NCBI RefSeq assembly: GCF_040448305.1
Contig: NZ_CP148752.1
Span: forward strand, 434,001 to 498,000
Reading direction: 5' to 3'
Origin: Pseudomonas fluorescens
Lineage (GTDB): Bacteria > Pseudomonadota > Gammaproteobacteria > Pseudomonadales > Pseudomonadaceae
DNA length: 64,000 nucleotides
In this document: positions 53,601-62,283 of the stretch, one piece after another
Numbering within the stretch: the first letter of the stretch is position 1
How the letters are laid out: every line of letters starts with the position of its first letter
The notes under the pieces: model-generated
Database searches by the model: none
Seen by the model: only the letters and a program-made list of their open reading frames with translations
Told to the model about the DNA's origin: nothing
Made by a program: the position numbers and the translations under genes

Positions 53601-54560
53601 GCCTTCATAGATCCCGCGACCGTGGGAGGCTTTGCCGATCGAGTGGATGGCTTGTTCGTACGAGGCCAGGTACTTCTGCGCGTCGTGCTCGGTGAGTGCG
53701 GCTTCACCCAGCATGTCGTAGGAATAGCGGAAACCCTTGGTTTCGAACTTGCTGGCGTTGGCCAGGGCTTCGGCGATGGTTTCGCCGGTCACGAACTGCT
53801 CGCCCATCAGGCGCATGGCCATGTCGACGCCCTTGCGGATCATCGGCTCGCCGCTCTTGCCGATGATGCGGCTCAAGGACGAAGTCAAACCCGCTTCGTT
53901 GTGCGTGGACACCAGTTTGCCGGTCAGCAGCAAGCCCCAGGTGGCAGCGTTGACGAACAGCGAAGGGCTGTTGCCCAGGTGCGGGTGCCAGTTGCCGGTG
54001 CTGATCTTGTCGCGGATCAGTGCGTCGCGGGTGCCTTTGTCCGGGATGCGCAGCAGCGCCTCGGCCAGGCACATCAGCGCCACGCCTTCCTGGGAGGACA
54101 GGGAGAATTCCTGCAGCAGGCCCTGAACGATGCCGGCACGGCCGCCAGCGCTCTTCTGGTTGCGCAGTTTTTCAGCAATCGAAGCGGCGAGTTTGTTGGT
54201 GGCTTCGGCCATCGGTGCTGGCAGGCGTGCCTGCTCGATCAGCATCGGCACGACTTCCGGCTCAGGGCGACGGTAAGCGGCGGTGATCGATGCGCGCAGT
54301 ACCGATTGCGGCAGGATGCTTTCGGCGAATTCCAGGAAGCACTGGTGGGCGTGATCCAGAGGCGCGTCGACGCTGTCGTCGGAATCCTTGGTCAAACCGC
54401 TCAGCTCGGTCAGGGTTGCACCACCCTCGAGTTTTTCCAGGTAATTGAAGATTGCCTGCTTGATCAGCCAGTGCGGCGTGCGATCAATCGAGGTCGCGGC
54501 GGCCTTGAGGCGTTCGCGGGTCGGGTCGTCAAGTTTGACCCCAAGGGTGGTGGTAGCCAT
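50610..54560 (-). CDS. putA: Trifunctional PutA: proline dehydrogenase, P5C dehydrogenase and repressor
   Basis: The 1316-residue protein oxidises proline to glutamate and, in its reduced-substrate-free state, represses the put genes. It begins with a ribbon-helix-helix DNA-binding domain (about residues 1-47, TTTLGVKLDDPTRERLKAAA), then a proline dehydrogenase barrel (about 190-560, with EGPGISIKLSALHPRY). The aldehyde dehydrogenase half (about 640-1110) carries the catalytic Cys in DSAGQRCSALRVL. The ATG at 54560 gives the conserved N-terminus. It is divergent from putP with shared operators. Confidence 0.97.
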   Translation of the reverse strand: MATTTLGVKLDDPTRERLKAAATSIDRTPHWLIKQAIFNYLEKLEGGATLTELSGLTKDSDDSVDAPLDHAHQCFLEFAESILPQSVLRASITAAYRRPEPEVVPMLIEQARLPAPMAEATNKLAASIAEKLRNQKSAGGRAGIVQGLLQEFSLSSQEGVALMCLAEALLRIPDKGTRDALIRDKISTGNWHPHLGNSPSLFVNAATWGLLLTGKLVSTHNEAGLTSSLSRIIGKSGEPMIRKGVDMAMRLMGEQFVTGETIAEALANASKFETKGFRYSYDMLGEAALTEHDAQKYLASYEQAIHSIGKASHGRGIYEGPGISIKLSALHPRYSRAQYERVMDELYPRLLSLTLLAKQYDIGLNIDAEEADRMELSLDLLERLCFEPQLTGWNGIGFVIQAYQKRCPYVIDYVIDLARRSRHRLMIRLVKGAYWDSEIKRAQVEGLEGYPVYTRKVYTDVSYIACARKLLSVPEVIYPQFATHNAHTLSAIYHIAGQNYYPGQYEFQCLHGMGEPLYEQVVGKVSEGKLNRPCRVYAPVGTHETLLAYLVRRLLENGANTSFVNRIADQSISIQELVADPVASIEQMATVEGGFGLPHPRIPLPRDLYGSERANSSGIDMANEHRLASLSCALLATAHNHWKAAPMLGCVSSNEAPAPVLNPSDLRDVVGHVQEATVEDVDNAIQCALNAAPIWQATPPAERAAILERAADLMEAEIQPLMGLLAREAGKTFANAIAEVREAVDFLRYYAVQARNDFTNDAHRPLGPVVCISPWNFPLAIFSGQVAAALAAGNPVLAKPAEQTPLVAAQAVRLLLEAGIPEGVLQLLPGRGETVGAGLVGDDRVKGVMFTGSTEVARLLQRNIAGRLDSQGRPIPLIAETGGQNAMIVDSSALTEQVVIDVVSSAFDSAGQRCSALRVLCLQEDSADRVIEMLKGAMAESRLGNPERLSVDIGPVIDAEAKAGIEKHIQAMRDKGRSVYQVAIADAEEVKRGTFVMPTLIELESFDELQREIFGPVLHVVRYKRKDIDQLIGQINASGYGLTLGVHTRIDETIAKVIDNVNAGNVYVNRNIVGAVVGVQPFGGEGLSGTGPKAGGPLYLYRLLSTRPADAIEQSFARGDAAAAPDVRLRDAMSKPLTALKAWADSHKFADLSTLCVQFAAQSQSGITRLLAGPTGERNSYAILPREHVLCLAEVEGDLLTQLAAVLAVGGSAVWPEADMTKALFARLPKDIQARIKLVSDWNKDEVVFDAVVHHGHSDQLRAVCQQVAKRAGAIVGVQGLSQGESNIALERLVIERALSVNTAAAGGNASLMTIG

Positions 54561-55021
54561 GTTTTTATCCTCATGTTTGCCACGACTGCGTGGCATCAGC
54601 TGGCGGCAAGATTAGCCGTGCGACTGTTGAGGTGCAACCGGGTGCAACCCTTTTTTTGTCGGAATATTACGCAGCTCGTCAGGAAATAAATTCTGGTACG
54701 GCTGCGCTGCATTTGCTTGGTGCTTTTCTGGTGAGTTAACACTCGTTTTTGCTCCGAAAAGGAGCAAAAAACGATTTTTAACGTTTATTTCCGACTAGGT
54801 GCAACTTATTCCCAAGAAACTGGTTGCACCTTATTTGCTTTGTTGAATAGCATTCGCGCCCAAGGTGCAACCAGGACAAAATCCGGGTGCTCCGGCTGAT
54901 GGCTTTCCTGGGGAAACATCAGTCATAAATGCGCGGGAATCCGGATCGTCTGTCAAACGTATGCGTTTGCGAGCGGTTCACCAGCCGCCGCTACATAAAA
55001 ACAAAGCCAGGGCGTAACTTA
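54561..55021. promoter_or_regulatory. putA-putP divergent control region with PutA operators
   Basis: Five copies of a GGTTGCA-type site lie here: GGTGCAACC at 54631-54639, 54641-54649 and 54864-54872, GGTGCAAC at 54798-54805, and GGTTGCACC at 54822-54830. E. coli PutA binds GTTGCA sites through its ribbon-helix-helix domain. The first two lie close to putA and the last three toward putP. Confidence 0.8.
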
Positions 55022-56506
55022 ATGAGCGTAAGCAATCCAACCCTGATCACGTTCGTGATCTACATCGCAGCAATGGTGCTGATCGGCTTGATGGCCTATC
55101 GCTCCACCAACAACCTTTCCGACTACATTCTGGGCGGCCGTAGCCTGGGCAGCGTTGTGACCGCACTGTCCGCCGGTGCCTCCGACATGAGCGGCTGGTT
55201 GTTGATGGGCTTGCCCGGCGCGATCTACATGTCCGGCCTTTCCGAAAGCTGGATCGCCATCGGCCTGATCGTCGGCGCCTACCTGAACTGGCTGTTCGTC
55301 GCCGGCCGTCTGCGGGTGCAGACCGAGCACAACGGTGATGCACTGACCCTGCCGGACTACTTCGCCAGCCGTTTCGAAGACAAAAGCGGCCTGCTGCGGA
55401 TCATCTCCGCGGTCGTGATCCTGGTGTTCTTCACCATCTACTGCGCTTCCGGCATCGTGGCCGGTGCCCGTCTGTTCGAAAGCACCTTCGGCATGTCCTA
55501 CGAGACGGCGCTGTGGGCCGGTGCTGCGGCGACGATTGCCTACACCTTTATCGGCGGATTCCTGGCCGTGAGCTGGACCGATACCGTACAAGCCACCCTG
55601 ATGATCTTCGCGTTGATCCTGACGCCGGTTATCGTGCTGCTGGCCACTGGCGGCGTCGACACCACGTTCCTGGCCATCGAAGCGCAAGATCCAAGCAACT
55701 TCGACATGCTCAAGGGCACCACTTTCATCGGCATCATCTCGCTGATGGGCTGGGGTCTGGGCTACTTCGGCCAGCCGCACATCCTGGCGCGTTTCATGGC
55801 TGCCGATTCGGTTAAATCGATCGCCAAGGCCCGTCGCATCTCCATGACCTGGATGATCCTGTGCCTGGGCGGCACCGTGGCAGTCGGCTTCTTCGGTATC
55901 GCCTACTTCTCGGCGCACCCGGACATGGCGGGCGCAGTCTCCGAGAACCACGAGCGTGTGTTCATCGAACTGGCCAAGATCCTCTTCAACCCATGGATCG
56001 CGGGTATCCTGCTGTCGGCCATTCTGGCTGCGGTGATGAGCACCCTGAGCTGCCAGTTGCTGGTGTGCTCGAGCGCCCTGACCGAAGACTTCTACAAGAC
56101 CTTCCTGCGTAAATCCGCTTCCCAGGTTGAACTGGTGTGGGTCGGCCGTGCCATGGTGCTGTTGGTTGCCCTGGTTGCGATCGCCCTGGCGTCCAACCCG
56201 GAAAACCGTGTACTGGGTCTGGTGAGCTACGCCTGGGCCGGTTTCGGTGCCGCATTCGGTCCGGTCGTGCTGATCTCCGTGATCTGGAAAGACATGACCC
56301 GCAACGGCGCACTGGCCGGTATCCTGGTCGGCGCGATCACCGTGATCGTCTGGAAACACTTCGAACTGCTGGGCCTGTACGAAATCATCCCTGGCTTCAT
56401 CTTCGCCAGCCTGGCGATCTACTTCGTCAGCAAAATGGGCACGCCGACTGCCGGCATGTTCCAGCGTTTTGCTGCTGCCGAGAATGATTACCGCCTGAAC
56501 AAGTGA
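55022..56506 (+). CDS. putP: Sodium/proline symporter
   Basis: The 494-residue transporter of the SSS family has about 13 membrane helices and the family signatures SDYILGGRSLGSVVTALSAG near residues 36-55 and GLGYFGQPHILARFMA near 245. It brings in proline with Na+ for PutA. The ATG at 55022 was preferred to an upstream in-frame start at 54929 because it gives the canonical N-terminus (SVSNPTLITF). Confidence 0.96.
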   Translation: MSVSNPTLITFVIYIAAMVLIGLMAYRSTNNLSDYILGGRSLGSVVTALSAGASDMSGWLLMGLPGAIYMSGLSESWIAIGLIVGAYLNWLFVAGRLRVQTEHNGDALTLPDYFASRFEDKSGLLRIISAVVILVFFTIYCASGIVAGARLFESTFGMSYETALWAGAAATIAYTFIGGFLAVSWTDTVQATLMIFALILTPVIVLLATGGVDTTFLAIEAQDPSNFDMLKGTTFIGIISLMGWGLGYFGQPHILARFMAADSVKSIAKARRISMTWMILCLGGTVAVGFFGIAYFSAHPDMAGAVSENHERVFIELAKILFNPWIAGILLSAILAAVMSTLSCQLLVCSSALTEDFYKTFLRKSASQVELVWVGRAMVLLVALVAIALASNPENRVLGLVSYAWAGFGAAFGPVVLISVIWKDMTRNGALAGILVGAITVIVWKHFELLGLYEIIPGFIFASLAIYFVSKMGTPTAGMFQRFAAAENDYRLNK

Positions 56507-56549
56507 TGAGTGATGGGTTGAACTCTTCCCATCCCTGATAAAAGAACGG

Positions 56550-56583
56550 CTCGCAGCTTTAACAGTGCGGGCTGTTTTTTTTT
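56550..56583 (+). terminator. Rho-independent terminator of putP
   Basis: GCTCGCA and TGCGGGC form a seven-pair stem (one G-U), followed by a run of nine or more T. It begins about 45 bases after the putP stop. Confidence 0.85.
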
Positions 56584-56700
56584 GCTTCTCCGATATCCGT
56601 GGTGCGAATTTTCCGGGCAGGGTCCTCGGACGTTTCCTTCAAAACGTAGTGGTTTTCATGAAGTGGTGCGAAGTGAGTTCCGTCGATAGTCTTTGGCGGT

Positions 56701-56942
56701 CACTGACAACTCAGTGGTGGGGTGTAGGAACCTCTCAAGGCCGATGGGAAGCACTTAGCGTCAATACTTGGTTTGCGGTCGTTTACATGCGCCCGTAAGA
56801 TCAGTTGCGGCAGCTATGCGCGGGCACGCTTCGGCGTGGTCGGGTTTTCCCAAAGGTCTCGATATTCCTACCCCGCGCTTAGCTGCCACCCTGGCCTGTA
56901 GGAAGGCTGATGGCAGCTCCGATTCATCTTTGGGAGCTACTA
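56701..56942 (+). promoter_or_regulatory. Structured leader B upstream of a small unknown gene
   Basis: It opens with the dyad CACTGA/TCAGTG (56702-56717). A 16-position stem pairs 56809-56824 with 56872-56887, with a single U-U mismatch. It encloses a hairpin CACGC-TTCG-GCGTG (56825-56838). AGCTGCCACCC at 56881-56891 is identical to the block in leader A. AGCTCC (56915-56920) pairs fully with GGAGCT (56933-56938), which contains the ribosome-binding site of the following gene. Confidence 0.62.
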
Positions 56943-57266
56943 ATGAAAACAATTCACCCTGACCCACCTTACAAAAAACCAATCCCCCATCCCGACAACC
57001 GCTTCATGGCATTGACCAGCAACTGCACCGATATGCCCACCCTGTTCGTCGACACCCACGCGCCACTCGACATCCTCACCGACGCTGCCAACTATAGAAT
57101 CCGCGCAGTCACCCAAGTGCTTGAGAACCTGTCCATGCGCGGTTCGATCGAGTGCGAGTCCTTCATCCTCAGCGATTTCGCCTTGCTCTGCGCTATTACG
57201 TTGCGCGATGGCTGTGATGTGCTGGATGTGGTTGGGCGGCGGTTGCGGGCGCGGCCTTTGGCGTAG
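56943..57266 (+). CDS. Small protein of unknown function behind structured leader B
   Basis: The 107-residue protein has a proline-rich N-terminus, a short LFVDTHAPLDILTDAANYRI segment and two predicted helices. The general layout resembles the DUF6124-like protein at 17556 (polar N-terminus, then a LF/IF strand and an LL..A helix), but direct sequence identity is low. No signal peptide or membrane segment is seen. The ATG at 56943 has GGAG six bases upstream; an in-frame ATG at 56910 lies within the leader. Confidence 0.65.
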   Translation: MKTIHPDPPYKKPIPHPDNRFMALTSNCTDMPTLFVDTHAPLDILTDAANYRIRAVTQVLENLSMRGSIECESFILSDFALLCAITLRDGCDVLDVVGRRLRARPLA

Positions 57267-57280
57267 CGCTAGGCGGCTTT

Positions 57281-57414
57281 TGTGGCGAGGGAGCTTGCTC
57301 CCGTTCAACTGCGTAGCAGTTGTAGAACAGGGGAGTGCAGTGTGTCAGAGCAAGCCGGGGTTCAGGTTTTGGGGCCGCTTCGCAGTCCAGCGGGAGCAAG
57401 CTCCCTCGCCACAG
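57281..57414. repeat. REP pair, GTGGCGAGGGAGCTTGCTCCC type
   Basis: TGTGGCGAGGGAGCTTGCTC at 57281 and GGGAGCAAGCTCCCTCGCC at 57392 form an inverted pair with an inner hairpin (AACTGCGTAGCAGTT). This sequence type differs from the other nine pairs. Confidence 0.88.
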
Positions 57415-57498
57415 GGGAGTGGTTACGGCCACTCAGCCGCCAACCCCTGACTTGCCGGCCGGTAAAAGGTAAACTCCCCGGCCTTCGCAGGAGCAACC

Positions 57499-58338
57499 AT
57501 GAATTATCGTCACGCCTTCCATGCCGGCAATCACGCCGATGTGTTCAAACACCTGACCTTGACCCGCCTCATCGCCCTGATGTCGCGCAAGGAGCAGCCG
57601 TTTGCCTATCTCGACACCCACGCTGGCATCGGTCTGTATGACCTTCAGGGTGACCAGGCCAACCGTACCGGTGAGTACCTGGAAGGCATTGCGCGTTTGT
57701 GGGATCAGCCGGATCTGCCGATCCTGACCGCTGATTACATGCAAGTGCTGCACGAGATGAACCCTGATGGCCAGTTGCGCTATTACCCGGGGTCGCCGGA
57801 GTTGGCGCGACGTCTGACTCGTCCGCAGGACCGTGTGTTGCTCAACGAGAAACACCCGGAAGACGGCGTGCTGCTCAAGGACAACATGGCCGGTGATCGC
57901 CGGGTCAAGGTGCACTTGGGTGAAGGCTGGCATGTGCCCCGGGCCTTGCTGCCGGTGCCGGAGAAGCGTGCGGTGATGTTGATCGATCCGCCGTTTGAGA
58001 AGCTCGACGAGATGCAGCGCTGTGCCGCGTCGTTGAAGGAAGCGATTGGCCGGATGCGCCAGACCGTGGCGGCTATCTGGTACCCGGTGAAGGATCAGCG
58101 CGCGCTGCGCCGCTTCTATCAGGACCTGGCCGGTACCGGCGCGCCGAAGTTGTTGCGGGTGGAGTTGCTGGTGCATCCGCTGGATACGCCGAACAGTCTG
58201 AACGGCTCAGGGCTGGCGATTGCCAATCCGCCGTGGGGGCTGGAGGAAGAGTTGCGTGAGCTGCTGCCGTGGTTGTCTGAGAAGCTGGGGCAGACCCAGG
58301 GTGGGTGGCGGATGGATTGGTTGATTGCCGAGAGTTGA
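57499..58338 (+). CDS. rlmJ: 23S rRNA (adenine2030-N6)-methyltransferase RlmJ
   Basis: The 279-residue protein begins MNYRHAFHAGNHADVFKHL, the RlmJ signature, and carries DPPF near residue 164 as the N6-adenine methyltransferase active-site motif. It methylates A2030 of 23S rRNA. The gene stands alone between two REP pairs of the same second type. Confidence 0.95.
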   Translation: MNYRHAFHAGNHADVFKHLTLTRLIALMSRKEQPFAYLDTHAGIGLYDLQGDQANRTGEYLEGIARLWDQPDLPILTADYMQVLHEMNPDGQLRYYPGSPELARRLTRPQDRVLLNEKHPEDGVLLKDNMAGDRRVKVHLGEGWHVPRALLPVPEKRAVMLIDPPFEKLDEMQRCAASLKEAIGRMRQTVAAIWYPVKDQRALRRFYQDLAGTGAPKLLRVELLVHPLDTPNSLNGSGLAIANPPWGLEEELRELLPWLSEKLGQTQGGWRMDWLIAES

Positions 58339-58353
58339 TCGGCAATCAACAAC

Positions 58354-58489
58354 CTGTGGCGAGGGAGCTTGCTCCCGCTGGGGTGCGAAGCACCCCTAGA
58401 AACCGGTAACTGCGTTCTTTCAGTAAGAACCGGTTCTCCGGTTTTGCGATTGCTGCGCAACCGAGCGGGAGCAAGCTCCCTCGCCACAG
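58354..58489. repeat. REP pair, GTGGCGAGGGAGCTTGCTCCC type
   Basis: CTGTGGCGAGGGAGCTTGCT at 58354 and AGCAAGCTCCCTCGCCACAG ending at 58489, with internal hairpins GGGGTGCGAAGCACCCC and AACCGGT/ACCGGTT. It lies between rlmJ and msrA. Confidence 0.88.
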
Positions 58490-58496
58490 TTCAGGG

Positions 58497-59162
58497 TTAG
58501 TTACCCGCCAGGCTCGGTGGCATGCACACGCCGGTACCGCCGATCCCGCAATAGCCTTCCGGGTTTTTCGCCAGGTACTGCTGGTGATACGTCTCGGCAA
58601 AGTAGACGGTCGGAGCCTGGTCGATTTCGGTGCTGATTTCACCGAGACCGGCCTTGGACAGCTCGGCCTGGTAGGTTTCCTTGCTCTTGAGCGCCGCGTC
58701 CAGTTGTTCCTGGCTAGTGGCGTAGATCACCGAACGGTACTGGGTGCCGATGTCATTGCCCTGGCGCATGCCTTGCGTCGGGTTGTGCAGTTCCCAGAAC
58801 ATCACCAGCAGTTCTTCGTAGCTGACCTTGGCCTTGTCATACACCACCAGCACCACTTCGGTGTGGCCGGTCAGGCCCGAGCAGACTTCTTCGTAGGTCG
58901 GGTTCGGCGTGAAACCGCCGGCGTAGCCGACTACGGTGCTGACCACGCCTTCACGCTGCCAGAAGCGGCGTTCCGCGCCCCAGAAGCAGCCGAGGCCGAA
59001 GATCGCGAAGTCGACATCTTCGAAGAACGGGCCGAGCAAGGGGGTGTCTTTAAACACAAAGTGCTTTTCAGGCAGGGTCATCGCGGTTTCGCGGCCAGGC
59101 AGAGCTTGTTCTTTAGTAGGGAGCACGTTTTTGTTCACCAGAATTTCCGAGCGCAGAACCAT
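58497..59162 (-). CDS. msrA: Peptide methionine (S)-S-oxide reductase
   Basis: The 221-residue MsrA repairs methionine S-sulfoxides. The catalytic Cys lies in FGLGCFWGAERRF, and two C-terminal cysteines (GYCGIGGTGVCMPP) resolve the disulfide. The N-terminus (MVLRSEILVNKNVLP) matches the long pseudomonad form. Confidence 0.95.
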   Translation of the reverse strand: MVLRSEILVNKNVLPTKEQALPGRETAMTLPEKHFVFKDTPLLGPFFEDVDFAIFGLGCFWGAERRFWQREGVVSTVVGYAGGFTPNPTYEEVCSGLTGHTEVVLVVYDKAKVSYEELLVMFWELHNPTQGMRQGNDIGTQYRSVIYATSQEQLDAALKSKETYQAELSKAGLGEISTEIDQAPTVYFAETYHQQYLAKNPEGYCGIGGTGVCMPPSLAGN

Positions 59163-59241
59163 GATCAGTCCTCTCAGTCAGGTTGGGTTGTAAATAAGCA
59201 GGCTGTCAGTGTGCCCAATACCTGCCCGATACGCACTACCT

Positions 59242-59331
59242 TGTGGGAGCGGGCTTGCTCGCGAAGGCGTTGAGTCAGTCAGTAACCACGGCTCTGACAC
59301 ACCGTCTTCGCGAGCAAGCCCGCTCCCACAG
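59242..59331. repeat. REPIN-like inverted REP pair between msrA and dipA
   Basis: TGTGGGAGCGGGCTTGCTCG and its complement with a 50-base spacer. Confidence 0.9.
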
Positions 59332-59361
59332 GTTTTGTGTCATCCACAGGTTCTGTGTCTG

Positions 59362-62055
59362 TCAGGCGATTGGGCCACGCGGGTAGCGTTTGAGCTTGTC
59401 GATCAGCTCATTGCCCGGGATCGGACGGTCGAACAAGTAGCCCTGGCCGACGTCGCAGCGGTGACGGCGCAGGAACGACAACTGCTCGGCGGTTTCGATG
59501 CCTTCAGCCACGACCTTGATTTTCAGGTTGTGCGCCATGGCGATCACCGCGGAGGTGATTTCCATGTCGTCCTGGTTGTCCGGGATTTCGTGGATGAAGC
59601 TTCGATCGATCTTGATGATGTCGATGGGGAATTTCTTCAAGTAACTGAGCGACGAGTAACCGGTGCCGAAATCGTCCATGGCCAGGGTCAGGCCCAGGCG
59701 CTTGAGCTGGTCGAGCTGCAAGTGGGTGTCTTCGGTGGCTTCCAGCAGCAGGCCTTCGGTCAGCTCCAGCTCCAGCAAATGAGCTGGCAGGGCTTCTTCC
59801 TTGAGGATGTTGGCAATGGAGGCCACCAGGTCCGGATCGGAGAACTGCTTGGGCGACAGGTTGATCGCCACTTGCAGGTTGCCCAGGCCGGCGGCGGTCA
59901 GCGCTTTGCTCATGCGGCAAGCCTGGCGGGCGATCCATTTGCCGATCGGAATGATCAGCCCGGTTTCTTCGGCGACGCTGATGAACTGATCCGGGCGGAT
60001 CATGCCCTTTTCCGGGTGGTCCCAGCGCAGCAGGGCTTCCATCCCCAATAGGCGCCCGCTGCGCAGGCACAGTTTTGGCTGATAGAACACGTCGAGTTCG
60101 TTCTGGGTCAGGGCGCGGCGCAGGTTGTTCTCGACGAACAGCTTGTAGCTGGCCTCGGCATTCAGCGCTTCGGTGAACACTTGCACCTGATGTTTGCCAT
60201 TGGCCTTGGCCTTGTGCAGCGCCAACCCGGCGTTGCGCATCAGGGTTTGCGGGTCGCGCCCGTGCAGCGGCGCGCAGGCCAGGCCCACAGAGCCGGTGAC
60301 GCTGATCAACTGGTTGTCGACGAACATCGGTTTGTCGAGGGTCGCCAGCAATTGATTGGCCACTTGCTGGCCGACCGTGAGGTCGCTGTTGTCCAGCAAT
60401 ACGGCGAATTCGTTACTGGCGAATCGCGCCAGGCTGCCGCTCGGGATCAGGCTGTTGCGCAGGCGCCGGGCCAGGCTGATCAGCAGTTTGTCGCCGGTCT
60501 GGTGGCCGAGGCTGTCGTTGATCCGCTTGAAGTTGTCGATGTCCACCAGCAACAGGCTGATCGGCGCGTCGCTGTCCCGGGCGAAGCGTTCATCGAGGTT
60601 GCGGATGAACGCCGGGCGATTGCCAAGGTTGGTCAGGTTGTCGGTGTAGGCCAGGCGCTCGATGCGTTGCTGAGCGAGCTTGGTCTGGGTGATGTCTTCG
60701 TAGATGCCGATGTAGTGGGTCAGCTCGCGGTTGTCGCCGTAAACCTTGGAGATCGACAACTGGCCCCAATAGGGTTCGAGGTTTTTCCGGCGGCTCTTGA
60801 ATTCGCCCTGCCAACTGTTGCTCTTGGCCAGTGCTGAAGGCGCGTCGAACAGCAGTTCGCTGAGGTTCTCCAGGGCCGGTAGTTCTGACAGGCGCTGGCC
60901 GTGCACTTCTTCGGTGGAATATTGGGTGATCGCAGTGAAGCTCGGGTTGACGTATTCGACAACGCCGTCGCAGTTGACCAGCAAAAAGGCGTTGGCACTT
61001 TGTTCGACTGCCCGCTGGAACAGGTGCAGGGCGCTGGTGGCGGTTCGCCGGTTGTGGTTGCTGATGACCTGGGCAAACTGGTCTGCCAGCTCTCCGGCGA
61101 AGGCGATTTCATCTGACTGCCAGGCGCGGGTCGCACCGGTCTGCTCCAGGCACAAGACACCGACCACCTGACCATCGACGCGGATACTGGCGTCGAGCAT
61201 TGCGTTGACGTCACGCGGGCGCAGGCTTTCGGCCATCTCCCGGGTGCGCGGGTCACGCATGGCGTTATGGGCGTCGATGGCGCGGCCGGTGTGCAAGGCG
61301 TCGAGGTAATCGGGGAACACACTGACGTCGATTGGCTGCGGCAGCAGGTATTCCTGAGTCGTGCGGTGATAGGCCGAGATCGGCACCAGCATCGAGCCTT
61401 CGAGGTGCCACAGGCTGGCGCAGTCGATTTCGTAAATGTCGCAGGCGCTGCGGGTGATCAGCTCGGCGGCTTCGCGCAAGGAGTTGTTGCTGCTGTAGCG
61501 TTGACGGGTGAGCAGCAGGATCAGGTCCTGCTGGGCACGCACCCGGTCCAGATGCAGCAGTTGTTCCTGCTGGGCACGCTGATTGAGTTCCAGGGCGATT
61601 TGCAGGCGCGAGTTCTGGGTTTCCAGATCCAGGGCCGGTTGCAGCGGGTCATCCTCGAACAGGCCGTCGATGACCAGCAGGTAGCCGCGTAACAGGTGTC
61701 GATTGTGTTGTTTGTAGGCTTCGCCCAGCTCCAGCAGATTCAGGGAACCAGAGGCGGTGTGCAGGGTGTAGCGGATCAGGTAGTGCGTGCTTTCGCTCAG
61801 TTGCTGCTGGATCGCGTCGTGCAGTTCATAGCGCGCTTGCGGCTCCATCAGGCTGGCGTAGGGCGAGCCCACCAGCGCACACAGCTCCACGGCGGGCAGG
61901 CCGAACTGGCGTTCGCAATTGGGATCGAGAAACAGCAGCGCCCAGCTGGGTTCATTAAGCCGTTCGAAACGCAGCATGCCGAGCCGCGAGGGCACAGGCA
62001 ACTGCGTCACTACCTCGGCCACCATACGGCTGGCGGCATCGGGTTGGCTTTTCAT
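59362..62055 (-). CDS. dipA: Cyclic di-GMP phosphodiesterase, DipA-like (PAS-GGDEF-EAL)
   Basis: The 897-residue protein has an N-terminal PAS-like region (about residues 20-150), a GAF-like domain (about 175-345), a PAS domain (about 350-460), a GGDEF domain (about 475-630) and an EAL domain (about 640-890). The GGDEF site reads ASNEF and so should be inactive as a cyclase; the EAL site (MEALLRWDHP) is intact. This matches DipA of P. aeruginosa, which lowers c-di-GMP and affects dispersal. The ATG at 62055 is chosen on N-terminal pattern; no good ribosome-binding site is seen. Confidence 0.9.
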   Translation of the reverse strand: MKSQPDAASRMVAEVVTQLPVPSRLGMLRFERLNEPSWALLFLDPNCERQFGLPAVELCALVGSPYASLMEPQARYELHDAIQQQLSESTHYLIRYTLHTASGSLNLLELGEAYKQHNRHLLRGYLLVIDGLFEDDPLQPALDLETQNSRLQIALELNQRAQQEQLLHLDRVRAQQDLILLLTRQRYSSNNSLREAAELITRSACDIYEIDCASLWHLEGSMLVPISAYHRTTQEYLLPQPIDVSVFPDYLDALHTGRAIDAHNAMRDPRTREMAESLRPRDVNAMLDASIRVDGQVVGVLCLEQTGATRAWQSDEIAFAGELADQFAQVISNHNRRTATSALHLFQRAVEQSANAFLLVNCDGVVEYVNPSFTAITQYSTEEVHGQRLSELPALENLSELLFDAPSALAKSNSWQGEFKSRRKNLEPYWGQLSISKVYGDNRELTHYIGIYEDITQTKLAQQRIERLAYTDNLTNLGNRPAFIRNLDERFARDSDAPISLLLVDIDNFKRINDSLGHQTGDKLLISLARRLRNSLIPSGSLARFASNEFAVLLDNSDLTVGQQVANQLLATLDKPMFVDNQLISVTGSVGLACAPLHGRDPQTLMRNAGLALHKAKANGKHQVQVFTEALNAEASYKLFVENNLRRALTQNELDVFYQPKLCLRSGRLLGMEALLRWDHPEKGMIRPDQFISVAEETGLIIPIGKWIARQACRMSKALTAAGLGNLQVAINLSPKQFSDPDLVASIANILKEEALPAHLLELELTEGLLLEATEDTHLQLDQLKRLGLTLAMDDFGTGYSSLSYLKKFPIDIIKIDRSFIHEIPDNQDDMEITSAVIAMAHNLKIKVVAEGIETAEQLSFLRRHRCDVGQGYLFDRPIPGNELIDKLKRYPRGPIA

Positions 62056-62283
62056 GGAGGGAAACTCGCTTCGAATATGCTGAACGCGCTGGGCTCTCGC
62101 CCTCTTGACTGTTGCCTGCGGCAAGGTTGCATCATTGCGACACCGACTGACAAGAGAGATGAAGGCCAAGTGCTATAAGAATATGTCGGCAGGCGTGAAG
62201 ATTTCTGCAGTTCGCGGCAGAAAGTATTGTTATTGATCAGATCGCAGCCTTGGGGGGGGGCCGAAGGCTGTGATTTTTTGCCA

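Noticed and set aside
52272..54689. 805-codon open frame opposite putA
   Set aside because: Antisense shadow of putA, with no domain signal.
2240..59331. Repeated palindromes considered as a CRISPR array
   Set aside because: Copies are dispersed over 57 kb as single inverted pairs, not a regular repeat-spacer array.
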